A DNA stretch of 64,000 nt, from NCBI GenBank assembly GCA_022824965.1, contig JAJDYY010000006.1, forward strand, positions 186,001 through 250,000, in the 5' to 3' direction. Position 1 is the stretch's first letter; every line of letters begins with the position of its first letter. This document shows positions 39,509 to 47,882 of this stretch, in pieces. The translations under genes and the position numbers were made by a program. The notes under the pieces are model-generated. The model ran no database searches. It was not told the origin of the DNA and saw only the letters and a program-made list of their open reading frames with translations. This stretch comes from Gammaproteobacteria bacterium (GTDB lineage: Bacteria > Pseudomonadota > Gammaproteobacteria > UBA4575).

Positions 39509-39964
39509 TCAGTCCAGCACCTTCTCCATTCTCTCGTGATGCACAGATGAAAGCTCGCTCTCGCCGGTACCGCTCACGACATAGCCATTCTTCTTGTAGA
39601 ACCCCACGGCATTTTCACGGGCAAGCAACCAGCAAGTCCTCACCTGATGAGTGCTCGCGAATTGTTCGAGCCTTTCGAGAATTGAACGACCAATACCCCT
39701 GTGCCGGTAGTCGGCATGGACGGCCATGTAACGCACCCGTGCCGTACCGTCGGCTTCAATGTGCACCCTGCCCACCCCGACGATGGACGGCCCGTCGTAG
39801 GCTGCGATATGAAATGCGGTATCCTCCTGCGAGTCCCTTTCACTGCCGCGAGGCATGTCCAGCGGTTCACGCAGTTGCGCCCACCGGAACGAAAAGTATT
39901 CTGCGAATTCTCCAGGGGCAAGCGACGACCGGTACCGAATCAAGTGATCCTCATGCAAACACAA
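39509..39964 (-). CDS. GNAT family acetyltransferase
   Basis: RYMAVHADYRHRGIGRSILERLE acetyl-CoA motif. Confidence 0.92.
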   Translation of the reverse strand: MCLHEDHLIRYRSSLAPGEFAEYFSFRWAQLREPLDMPRGSERDSQEDTAFHIAAYDGPSIVGVGRVHIEADGTARVRYMAVHADYRHRGIGRSILERLEQFASTHQVRTCWLLARENAVGFYKKNGYVVSGTGESELSSVHHERMEKVLD

Positions 39965-40574
39965 CCCAGGTCGTGGCTATGTATTTCACTCCCTGCTCCA
40001 GCTGGGTGCCACGGTGCTCATGCGTCCAGAATGGCGGGAACAGGATCAGCTTCCCGACTTCGGGAGTGACCTTGACGCCCTGAAACAAAAATTCCGTTTC
40101 CCCCCCGGGTCCTGCGACATCATTCAGATACCAGATCGCCACCAGTTGGCGGTGGCTGAAATCATGACTGCCACCATCGACATGCCAGTGATAGTACTCG
40201 CCTGCCCGGGTTCTCTGGATTCCGTACCCCATATCCTTGAAAGGACCCTTGAAAAACGGATAGCTTTCACGAAATTCCCGCACGGCCAGGCCCAGTGACC
40301 GGAAAAAGGTCCGGTCCGCATCCTTCCAGTGTGCCTTGCCGCTTACGACCAGGTCCGTGGATTTCTTGATACTGGCATCCTTGTCGGCGAGCTGGCCAAT
40401 GCGCCCTTCGTACTGTTCTTCCCCGGCCCTCTCAAAGTGCTCGATAACCTCGGCGCAGAAACCCGCGGGAAGGGAGCCGGGCTGTTCGAAAATAAAGCTG
40501 CCCGGCTTGATTTCGCGGATGGTTTGAAGGGGCTGTTCAGCCCTTTGATCTGCGCGAGCCCGGGTCATGGTCAA
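39951..40574 (-). CDS. Prolyl-4-hydroxylase-like Fe(II)/2OG dioxygenase
   Basis: YYHWHVDGGSHD (HxD), FPPFWTHEHRG...GVKYIATTWVVF. Confidence 0.88.
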   Translation of the reverse strand: MTMTRARADQRAEQPLQTIREIKPGSFIFEQPGSLPAGFCAEVIEHFERAGEEQYEGRIGQLADKDASIKKSTDLVVSGKAHWKDADRTFFRSLGLAVREFRESYPFFKGPFKDMGYGIQRTRAGEYYHWHVDGGSHDFSHRQLVAIWYLNDVAGPGGETEFLFQGVKVTPEVGKLILFPPFWTHEHRGTQLEQGVKYIATTWVVFA

Positions 40575-41620
40575 AGAGGATTTTCTACGACAATCTTTTC
40601 CAGCCTGGACAAGCTCGTATCATCCTGTTTCTCGTAGCATGCAAGCATGTCGCCTGCCACCAAGGACCAGTGGCGTACGCCTTTTGCAACCAGCTTTTTC
40701 AGGGGTTTCAGATTGTCCGTGTCCACCCAGGCCTGATAGGCTTTCTGAAAACCGGGAAACAGTTCCTTGCGCATGGCTGTGAGGTTGGCAGCATAAAAAT
40801 GCAATGAGGCGGGATTGTAGTTTTCGATCAGCCCCGGCAAGGTCGACAAGCAATCGGCCAGCAGGTCCTTGACGGCCCTGGCCATGATTTCTGCCCGGGA
40901 GCGCGGCAGGTTCATGACCATTTCGCGCCACTTATCCCCCAGTTCCCTGGAGGCAACAAACTCGCCGATTTCATGCAAGGTGACGGCTTCAAGCTCGTTT
41001 TCCGTCATCCGGTCCAGCGCGTATGAAACCCCTTTGTCAAACTCGTAGAACGACAATGCCTTTGCCATGGCGTTTTCATTCTTGTGCCACTGCCATTCCT
41101 GGTATTTTTCCCAGAGCAGCCAGCTCAGTGATTCCCTACGAATGAAAACGTTCTTGCCCTGGGTCATTGCCGGCGGTGCGGTCAGATCTCTCGCACATTC
41201 ATCTGCGGCAACATACATTGTAAAATCGTTGTAGACCTCTCTGGACTCAAGTCGTGCCAGAAAGAAATTCGGGGTTGCACGAAGTCCGATACCACCGCTG
41301 TATACATAGTGCTTGGGCACCAGCACCGCGTTGATGTTATCGGTATCAAACGGGTCAAATTCCTTGCCGTCGATCAGCAACGGCAAAAAGCTCTCCTCCT
41401 CCAGTGTCTCCCACAGATGTTCGCGATCCTGCACCCAGTCTCCCACTTCCTTCTTGGGCAGGGCTTCATCAAACGTGTAACCATTCTCCCAGCGAAAGTA
41501 CTCACGCATCTTCAGAAGATAGACGCACAGCGTATAGTTGGCGGCATTGCGCGCATCGGAGATGTCGCAGTTCTTCTGCACGGTCGTACAAAGAAGTTCG
41601 GTTTGAGTGGTCATGGGCAC
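40571..41620 (-). CDS. Conserved hypothetical protein (resembles the Sfum_1244 family from memory)
   Basis: 349-aa ORF, coding-like composition, overlaps the oxygenase gene by 4 bp. Confidence 0.65.
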   Translation of the reverse strand: MPMTTQTELLCTTVQKNCDISDARNAANYTLCVYLLKMREYFRWENGYTFDEALPKKEVGDWVQDREHLWETLEEESFLPLLIDGKEFDPFDTDNINAVLVPKHYVYSGGIGLRATPNFFLARLESREVYNDFTMYVAADECARDLTAPPAMTQGKNVFIRRESLSWLLWEKYQEWQWHKNENAMAKALSFYEFDKGVSYALDRMTENELEAVTLHEIGEFVASRELGDKWREMVMNLPRSRAEIMARAVKDLLADCLSTLPGLIENYNPASLHFYAANLTAMRKELFPGFQKAYQAWVDTDNLKPLKKLVAKGVRHWSLVAGDMLACYEKQDDTSLSRLEKIVVENPL

Positions 41621-41688
41621 ATTATACGCCGAGTTATATTATGATCGGAAAATGATGGTGAAACCGACGGACAAGGTGCATCGAAACT

Positions 41689-42303
41689 GTGGCTAGACTG
41701 AAAACCAAATGGAACTTGCAGGAGCGACAACGCAGTCCTGAAGACATAGCAAGTGTGATCGCCTTTAACCTTTGGGTGCTAGCGGCGGATTCATGCCTGT
41801 TCCTCGAAAACGAGGGGTTTGAGACCCGCTCACAGTCTCAACGGCTCGACGTGATCGCAGAATTCACGGCCTTCGGTGCCCACGTTGCAGACCGGATGGT
41901 GTTCGATACCATGACAGCCACCGAGCGCGAACTGTTCATCAACTCGCTGGGACAGCACCTTGCAAACACCATGCAGACCAACCGCAAGGAGGTCTGCGGT
42001 GCAGGAAACTACCGCAAGGATTTTATCGATCTTCTGAATCACAGGATGGATGAATTCTGCCAGTGCAGCTATTCAGAAGAGCACGGGCCCGGATTTCCAA
42101 TGCGACGGCTGGCTGCAAACCACGTGCAGGCGGTCATGGGAGAAAAGGACAACAAGTGGATTCCCGACTACGTGATCGATTCCGAAATTCCAAAGCTGTT
42201 GCTGGGCCTGAAAAAAGTCTTCAAGGGCCAGAAAGCCTCACTGGACGAAACCGATTTCTCTCCGCCTCCGATTCCGGAATCCGGTGTCTGGGGAGAGGAA
42301 TGA
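41689..42303 (+). CDS. Hypothetical protein
   Basis: 204-aa ORF divergent from the preceding gene; no recognisable domain. Confidence 0.65.
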   Translation: MARLKTKWNLQERQRSPEDIASVIAFNLWVLAADSCLFLENEGFETRSQSQRLDVIAEFTAFGAHVADRMVFDTMTATERELFINSLGQHLANTMQTNRKEVCGAGNYRKDFIDLLNHRMDEFCQCSYSEEHGPGFPMRRLAANHVQAVMGEKDNKWIPDYVIDSEIPKLLLGLKKVFKGQKASLDETDFSPPPIPESGVWGEE

Positions 42304-42411
42304 GTGTTTTCTAGGGGGTCTCGACAGAAAGGAACACGGCCGGCATCAAGGGCTTGGCCTTCGCAGTTGCATGTGCACCCCCTGTCGGGCTTGTGGTAAC
42401 CGAAAGCGAAG

Positions 42412-42606
42412 TCACTGCTTCCATTTTTCGAAGTTGCCGGTATTTTTCTCCTGCCCGTCTTCATAACCTGCCGTATAGGCTTCGGTAACCCTTTGTTCTT
42501 CACGTTCGGGATGCCCGAGGTAGCCACCTTGCCAACCCAGAACATACTCCGGGTCCACACCCGCGGATTCCATTTTGGTTACGGTGTCTCTGTATAGCTG
42601 GTCCAT
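42412..42606 (-). CDS. Small 64-aa protein of unknown function
   Basis: MDQLYRDTVTKMESAGVDPEYVLGWQGGYLGHPEREEQRVTEAYTAGYEDG...; 13 bp downstream of the TrpD-like gene. Confidence 0.65.
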   Translation of the reverse strand: MDQLYRDTVTKMESAGVDPEYVLGWQGGYLGHPEREEQRVTEAYTAGYEDGQEKNTGNFEKWKQ

Positions 42607-42619
42607 GTTTTCTCCTTGT

Positions 42620-43756
42620 CTACTGTAATTTGTTTTTCTGGAAATGCGAGAATGCCTTGCCTGAGTCGATCACCGTCCGGATTTTCTCGGCAGCTCCTTC
42701 AAGGGTTTTCTCAATGTTGAGATGCACAAGCATGATGGCCCCGGAGTACACCAGGCCGTCACGCCCGGGACCCTCTCCTCCCTGCAATGCAGACAGTCCC
42801 ACCTGCGCCGCTTCACGGGCAAGCTGGTCGACGTCAAACTTTGCCGCCGTGCTGTCGCCTGCGACTTTGGAAAGTTCCAGTTCCGGCAAAGGTACTGCCC
42901 GGACCTCCTGGTCGATGCCGGCTTGCTGCGGTTCGATTTCCACTTCGGTCAGTGGCCCGCCGTTTCGGTACTCAAAATACTTCGAGCTTTGCTTGAGCGA
43001 GGGTGTAACCCCTCCTTCAACCCCGCGCACAAATACCGAAGACTCGAAACCGGACAGCCGGGCCAGATGTTCGTACACGGGTGGATATGGCTTATGCACA
43101 TAACCGGTCATCAGATGCGTACCGACCGTTCCCCGCACGGGTCCGATCAAAACCTCCACCGTGGTGATGACCGGCCTTTTCACGATCTGGGTACGCAGGG
43201 GAATCAGGCTGTGTAACGCAGGACAGATCTGGCGCTGATCGATATAGGACCACCCCACTTCCGGACGGTTGATCTGCAGCACGGCTTGCTCGACGCTCAA
43301 ATCGACATTGATGCCAGCGGCGCGCAGAACCTTCCTGTGGGTAGCTCCATACTTCGGTCCCACGGCTTCCGCTCCGTGCGAAACGGTCCGCACCCCGCAG
43401 GCAGCCAGCACCGCGGGCAGGAAAGGGGAAACCGGCAATCCGCGCGTATAGCCGTCGTAGGGGTCTGCAATATCCACGACGTGTTCCGCGTCCGCCGTGA
43501 CGATGTTCGAGACATCGATGATCGCCTGCAGGCAACCCCCGTTTTCATCCAGTGTCTCCCGTTTCATTCGCAGGGCAATCAGAAATATTCCGGCCTGGAC
43601 CGGGTCCGCCGAGCCATTCAGGATGTGGCCCATGGCATCCCGGGCTTCCTCAAAGGAGATGTCCTTGCTGTATTCAGGCCCGGTAGCCACTCGCTGGATG
43701 TAGGAACGCATGGCCAGTTGGGCATCCGGGTTTACAGGTTGTTCCTTTCTTGACAT
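42620..43756 (-). CDS. Anthranilate phosphoribosyltransferase-like (TrpD-fold) protein, divergent
   Basis: Nucleoside phosphorylase/TrpD N- and core-domain pattern (AMGHILNGSADPVQAGIFLIALRMKRET); altered PRPP motif. Confidence 0.8.
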   Translation of the reverse strand: MSRKEQPVNPDAQLAMRSYIQRVATGPEYSKDISFEEARDAMGHILNGSADPVQAGIFLIALRMKRETLDENGGCLQAIIDVSNIVTADAEHVVDIADPYDGYTRGLPVSPFLPAVLAACGVRTVSHGAEAVGPKYGATHRKVLRAAGINVDLSVEQAVLQINRPEVGWSYIDQRQICPALHSLIPLRTQIVKRPVITTVEVLIGPVRGTVGTHLMTGYVHKPYPPVYEHLARLSGFESSVFVRGVEGGVTPSLKQSSKYFEYRNGGPLTEVEIEPQQAGIDQEVRAVPLPELELSKVAGDSTAAKFDVDQLAREAAQVGLSALQGGEGPGRDGLVYSGAIMLVHLNIEKTLEGAAEKIRTVIDSGKAFSHFQKNKLQ

Positions 43757-43987
43757 CTTTATCTTGAAGCCGTTTCAAACGTGACAGGGCAGGATATAAA
43801 AAGCCGTAATCCCCCTAATATACCTCTATAGGGAGAACCTGCGCGGGCGGTACATGTCCTAGTGTCCTGCCGGCATTATCAAAAAATCCGGTACAGGACG
43901 CGGTGTACGGTTACCCTCAGTATTCACTTTGGTGCATTCGTCGGGTTTCGAATATTCGCGTATCATAGGCAACACTAGTCCACCCCG

Positions 43988-44449
43988 ATGACTGTCCCAC
44001 TTGGAGATGACATGCCAGACGACGATATGGATTTAGCCAGTGGCATCATGGCATTCGAGGCCAAACATTTTTCCCGGGCACTGCAGATTCTTTCTCAGCT
44101 TGCGGAAAAAGGCGACGCCGATGCCCAGTACCGGTGTGCCATCATGTACCAGAATGGTTTGGGTACGGTGGCCAACCCGGATGCAGCCTACCAGTGGATG
44201 AAAACCGCGGCCGAGCAAGACCATGCATTGGCCCAGCATGGGCTCGGGTTCATGTACATGGAGGGTGACTGCACCGAGCAAAATGGTGCAGAGGCGGTGA
44301 GATGGTTCACCAAAGCAGCGGACCAGGGACTTCAGGGGTCACAGACGACACTTGCCCTGATGTATGAAGAAGGCCGCGGTGTAGAACAGGACCTGGAAAA
44401 AGCCAAACAGTGGTACGGCAGGGCCGGGTTCTCTGCCGATGAAACCTAA
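43988..44449 (+). CDS. Sel1-repeat (TPR-like) protein
   Basis: Repeats AQYRCAIMYQNGLG, AQHGLGFMYMEGDC, SQTTLALMYEEGRGV. Confidence 0.88.
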   Translation: MTVPLGDDMPDDDMDLASGIMAFEAKHFSRALQILSQLAEKGDADAQYRCAIMYQNGLGTVANPDAAYQWMKTAAEQDHALAQHGLGFMYMEGDCTEQNGAEAVRWFTKAADQGLQGSQTTLALMYEEGRGVEQDLEKAKQWYGRAGFSADET

Positions 44450-44466
44450 GCGACTGACAGGTCCCG

Positions 44467-45516
44467 ATGCGACCCGCTCATCTTATCGTCGTACTTGAAA
44501 AGGAGTTCCTAGGCGCCGCCTTCGGACACCACACTCCGGTGATGCTGTGGGGCCCGCCCGGTGTCGGCAAGTCGCAGATGGTCGGGCAGGTGGCGGAAAA
44601 AAACGGTGTGGAAGTCATCGACATCCGCCTGTCGCAAATGGAACCCAGCGACCTGCGGGGCATCCCCTTCCGAGACGGGAACACCGTAGAGTGGGCAGTC
44701 CCCGCGATGCTGCCGGACATCGACCGCCATGGCGGGAATGGAATTTTGTTCCTGGACGAGATTACCTCGGCAGCCCCGAGTGTATCCGCCGCAGCCTATC
44801 AGCTGATTCTGGACCGACGCCTAGGGCAATACCGTGTGCCCGAAGGCTGGGCGATATTCGCGGCCGGCAACCGGCAGGGGGACCGCGGAGTGACTTATTC
44901 GATGCCCGCCCCGCTGGCCAACCGGTTTTCTCATTTCGAGGTGGACATCAACCTGGACGACTGGGTCGCCTGGGCTTATGCCAATCACATCGACGAGAAA
45001 ATCATCGCCTTCCTGCGGTTTCGACCCGATCTGCTGTTTGATTTTGATCCAGCACACAATCCGGTCGCCTTCCCTTCGCCGCGCTCCTGGGAATTTGCCC
45101 ACCGGGCCCTGCAAAAATTCCCGGACCGGCCCGATCTGCTTACCGGTGCACTGCAGGCCTGTGTCGGGCCTGCTGCAGGGGTGGAACTCAATGCCTTCAT
45201 CGCGAACCTCGATCAAATGCCAGATCTGGAAGCGATCGTACGCGGGGACGACATTGCCGCACCGCAGGAGATCGATTTGCAGTATGCGGTCGCCTCAGCA
45301 CTGGTTGGCCACGCCATTCGCGCCAAGCAAACGGAAGAGGCAGGCCATGTGCACGGCAATATCCTGAACTATGCGGGCCGGTTCCCGCAGCGTGAAATGG
45401 GCGTGATGATGGTTTCGGACATGCACCGGGCCATCGGCGAGGACCTTTTCAGCCTGCCCGAGTTCACCACATGGGCAGACAAGATCGCGGATATCATGAT
45501 CTATGATCACGCCTGA
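44467..45516 (+). CDS. MoxR-family AAA+ ATPase
   Basis: Walker A GPPGVGKSQM, Walker B GILFLDEIT. Confidence 0.93.
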   Translation: MRPAHLIVVLEKEFLGAAFGHHTPVMLWGPPGVGKSQMVGQVAEKNGVEVIDIRLSQMEPSDLRGIPFRDGNTVEWAVPAMLPDIDRHGGNGILFLDEITSAAPSVSAAAYQLILDRRLGQYRVPEGWAIFAAGNRQGDRGVTYSMPAPLANRFSHFEVDINLDDWVAWAYANHIDEKIIAFLRFRPDLLFDFDPAHNPVAFPSPRSWEFAHRALQKFPDRPDLLTGALQACVGPAAGVELNAFIANLDQMPDLEAIVRGDDIAAPQEIDLQYAVASALVGHAIRAKQTEEAGHVHGNILNYAGRFPQREMGVMMVSDMHRAIGEDLFSLPEFTTWADKIADIMIYDHA

Positions 45517-45537
45517 CGCGCGCCGTGACAGATGTAA

Positions 45538-46758
45538 GTGGACAAGGGCAAAAATCAAAACAAGCTTGCAACCGCAAGAACCCGCCTGATTCTGGACAAA
45601 CCCTTCCTTGGCGCACTGGTATTGCGCCTGCCCCTGGTCGCAGCGGATCCTGGCTGGTGTAAAACAACCACAACCGATGCACGCAAGCTGTACTTCAATC
45701 CGGAGTACATCGGGTCACTGGACATCCAGGAGACGCAATTTGTGCTTGCGAAACAGGCACTGCACTGTGCCTTGTCCCATTTTGCCCGAAGGCACCACCG
45801 CATCCGGTCGCGCTGGGAGCTGGCATGTGATTATGCGGTCAATCCCCTGCTGATTCACGATGGTCTGAAACCGCCGCCGGGCACCCCGGTGGAGGAAAAT
45901 TTTGAGGGCATGACCGCCGAGGAAATCTACCACTGTATCGACGAGTTCGACGATGAAAACAGCGAATTTGAAAAGCCGTCAGAAAGCTTGGGGGATGAAG
46001 GAAGCCACGCGCCGCAGCCGGACAGGCAAAGCCCGCCACGCCAAGAATCCGGCGAACCGGAACGCGATCAGGATCACGAGGAGTCCGCCGAACTTGCACG
46101 ACAGCCGGCCGAGCTGACGGCACAGCAACAGGAAGAGCTGTCCATCCAGTGGCAACAGCGCCTGGCAGGCGCTGCCCAGCAAGCCATGCAGGCCGGAAAG
46201 CTTGGCGGCTCGATGGCGCGCATGGTCGACTACATGTTGCAGCCGAAACTCCCCTGGAGGATGTTGCTGGCAAAGTACATGACAGCCAGCGCACGGGATG
46301 ATTACAGTTATTCCAGACCTTCCTCGCGCCGCGGAGATCCGGCAATTTTCCCCAGCTTGCGCAGCACCCAGATCAATGTGGCGGTCGGCCTGGACATCAG
46401 CGGCTCCGTCGATGACAAGGATATGAACGAATTCCTGTCCGAAGTCGACGCCATCAAGGGCAACATGCGTGCACGGATTACCCTGCTTCCGTGCGATGCC
46501 GAACTGGCTGAGGGCGTGCCCTGGATTTTCGAGCCCTGGGAAGACATTGAAATGCCGGAAGCCCTGAAAGGTGGAGGAGGCACAAGTTTTTGCCCCGTGT
46601 TCGACTGGCTGGACCTGCAAGACCAGCCACCCGACCTGCTGGTCTACTTTACCGACGGCCAGGGAACCTTTCCCGGAACACCCCCCTGCTATCCCGTGAT
46701 CTGGCTCGTCAAGGGCAAACAGACGGTTCCCTGGGGGCAACGCGTCCAGTTGAACTGA
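45538..46758 (+). CDS. vWA-like / DUF2201-type protein
   Basis: GTG start; VLAKQALHCALSHFARR...WELACDYAVNPLL region and C-terminal MIDAS DISGS, TDGQG. Confidence 0.85.
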   Translation: MDKGKNQNKLATARTRLILDKPFLGALVLRLPLVAADPGWCKTTTTDARKLYFNPEYIGSLDIQETQFVLAKQALHCALSHFARRHHRIRSRWELACDYAVNPLLIHDGLKPPPGTPVEENFEGMTAEEIYHCIDEFDDENSEFEKPSESLGDEGSHAPQPDRQSPPRQESGEPERDQDHEESAELARQPAELTAQQQEELSIQWQQRLAGAAQQAMQAGKLGGSMARMVDYMLQPKLPWRMLLAKYMTASARDDYSYSRPSSRRGDPAIFPSLRSTQINVAVGLDISGSVDDKDMNEFLSEVDAIKGNMRARITLLPCDAELAEGVPWIFEPWEDIEMPEALKGGGGTSFCPVFDWLDLQDQPPDLLVYFTDGQGTFPGTPPCYPVIWLVKGKQTVPWGQRVQLN

Positions 46759-46759
46759 C

Positions 46760-47869
46760 ATGCAACTCTCCCACGAAGACCAGCTGCGATTGAATGTTCT
46801 CGTTGCCCAGTCCCTGCAAGCGATTCGAATTGACGAATCCCGCATGCGGGTGCATGCGTTGTCAAAAAAAGGGGAAGCCAGCATCGATCTGAATCCCACC
46901 TGCAAGGATGAAAAATATATCCGTCTCATCCAGCAGTTCCTGTCGACCCATTACCTGGGTTCGCCTGGCGGCTATCCGGTATTTCTGAGACGCTGGACCC
47001 GGATGGGCCAGGCACGCGATGACAGCCTGGAAAAACTGCTGCTGATCGGCGAACCGGAAGCCGTCGCCGCCGTGGTCCATGCGTCGGGGCTAACCGACGA
47101 GCTGGCACGACGGGCCTGGTGGACCTCGACCAATGCGGAAAATGCCCGGCGCATGCTCGAGAAAGAAAGCGTCGTAAAGGGCAACATGGGGAAGGAACTG
47201 GCGCAATTCCTGGTTGAGTTCCTGCCGTTCGAGGAAGAACAAAAGGCCATCATCGACAGCGTTCGCCTGGTCCTGCAGCCCGGCCTGATTGACGATAGGG
47301 TTCGCCGCGCGATCTGGAAACGCGGTAAAAGAAAGAACTCCTACTATGTAGGCTTCCTGCAGCAGACCCCGGATCACCTGCCCATAGATGCGCCACCCCA
47401 TGAGAAATGGGAAACTGTCACCAGGGCATTGAAATCTGAACTGGACCGCGGCAACGAGTATGCCAAGCTGCTTTGCAGGGCACTGGCTCCCGCAGGCCAG
47501 GCTTTTTTACATGTCACCGACGAGGTATTGCAAAAACCCAATGACCAGGAGGTCGTCGTGGCCCTGCTGAATGCAATCGGAAATTACTTCGATTGCGGGA
47601 AAACCGGGATTCGGACCTGCCGCGATATGCAGTCCCTGTCGGCCCAGATTGGCGTACTATCCAGAGATGATCCGAACCTTGAAAAAATCCTGTGCATGGA
47701 CCCGGATTTGCAGCCGCAACTGGATGCGATCCTGGGTCTGTCCATGGTAAGCGAGACCCTTGTGGACCCGATATTTGGTATGACCGATGCCATCGGCACG
47801 GTGATGAGAAAGAAGATCGAACCGGTGATCCAGCCCCTCACCGGATATATCCGCCTGCTCCAGTCATGA
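46760..47869 (+). CDS. dsrS: DsrS-like protein (sulfur-oxidation accessory protein)
   Basis: 369 aa, consistent with the size recalled for DsrS; GSPGGYPVFLRRWTRMGQARDDSLEKLLLIGEPEAVAAVVHASGLTDELARRAWW; co-operonic with cysG. Confidence 0.7.
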   Translation: MQLSHEDQLRLNVLVAQSLQAIRIDESRMRVHALSKKGEASIDLNPTCKDEKYIRLIQQFLSTHYLGSPGGYPVFLRRWTRMGQARDDSLEKLLLIGEPEAVAAVVHASGLTDELARRAWWTSTNAENARRMLEKESVVKGNMGKELAQFLVEFLPFEEEQKAIIDSVRLVLQPGLIDDRVRRAIWKRGKRKNSYYVGFLQQTPDHLPIDAPPHEKWETVTRALKSELDRGNEYAKLLCRALAPAGQAFLHVTDEVLQKPNDQEVVVALLNAIGNYFDCGKTGIRTCRDMQSLSAQIGVLSRDDPNLEKILCMDPDLQPQLDAILGLSMVSETLVDPIFGMTDAIGTVMRKKIEPVIQPLTGYIRLLQS

Positions 47870-47882
47870 CGCACTTGCCTGT

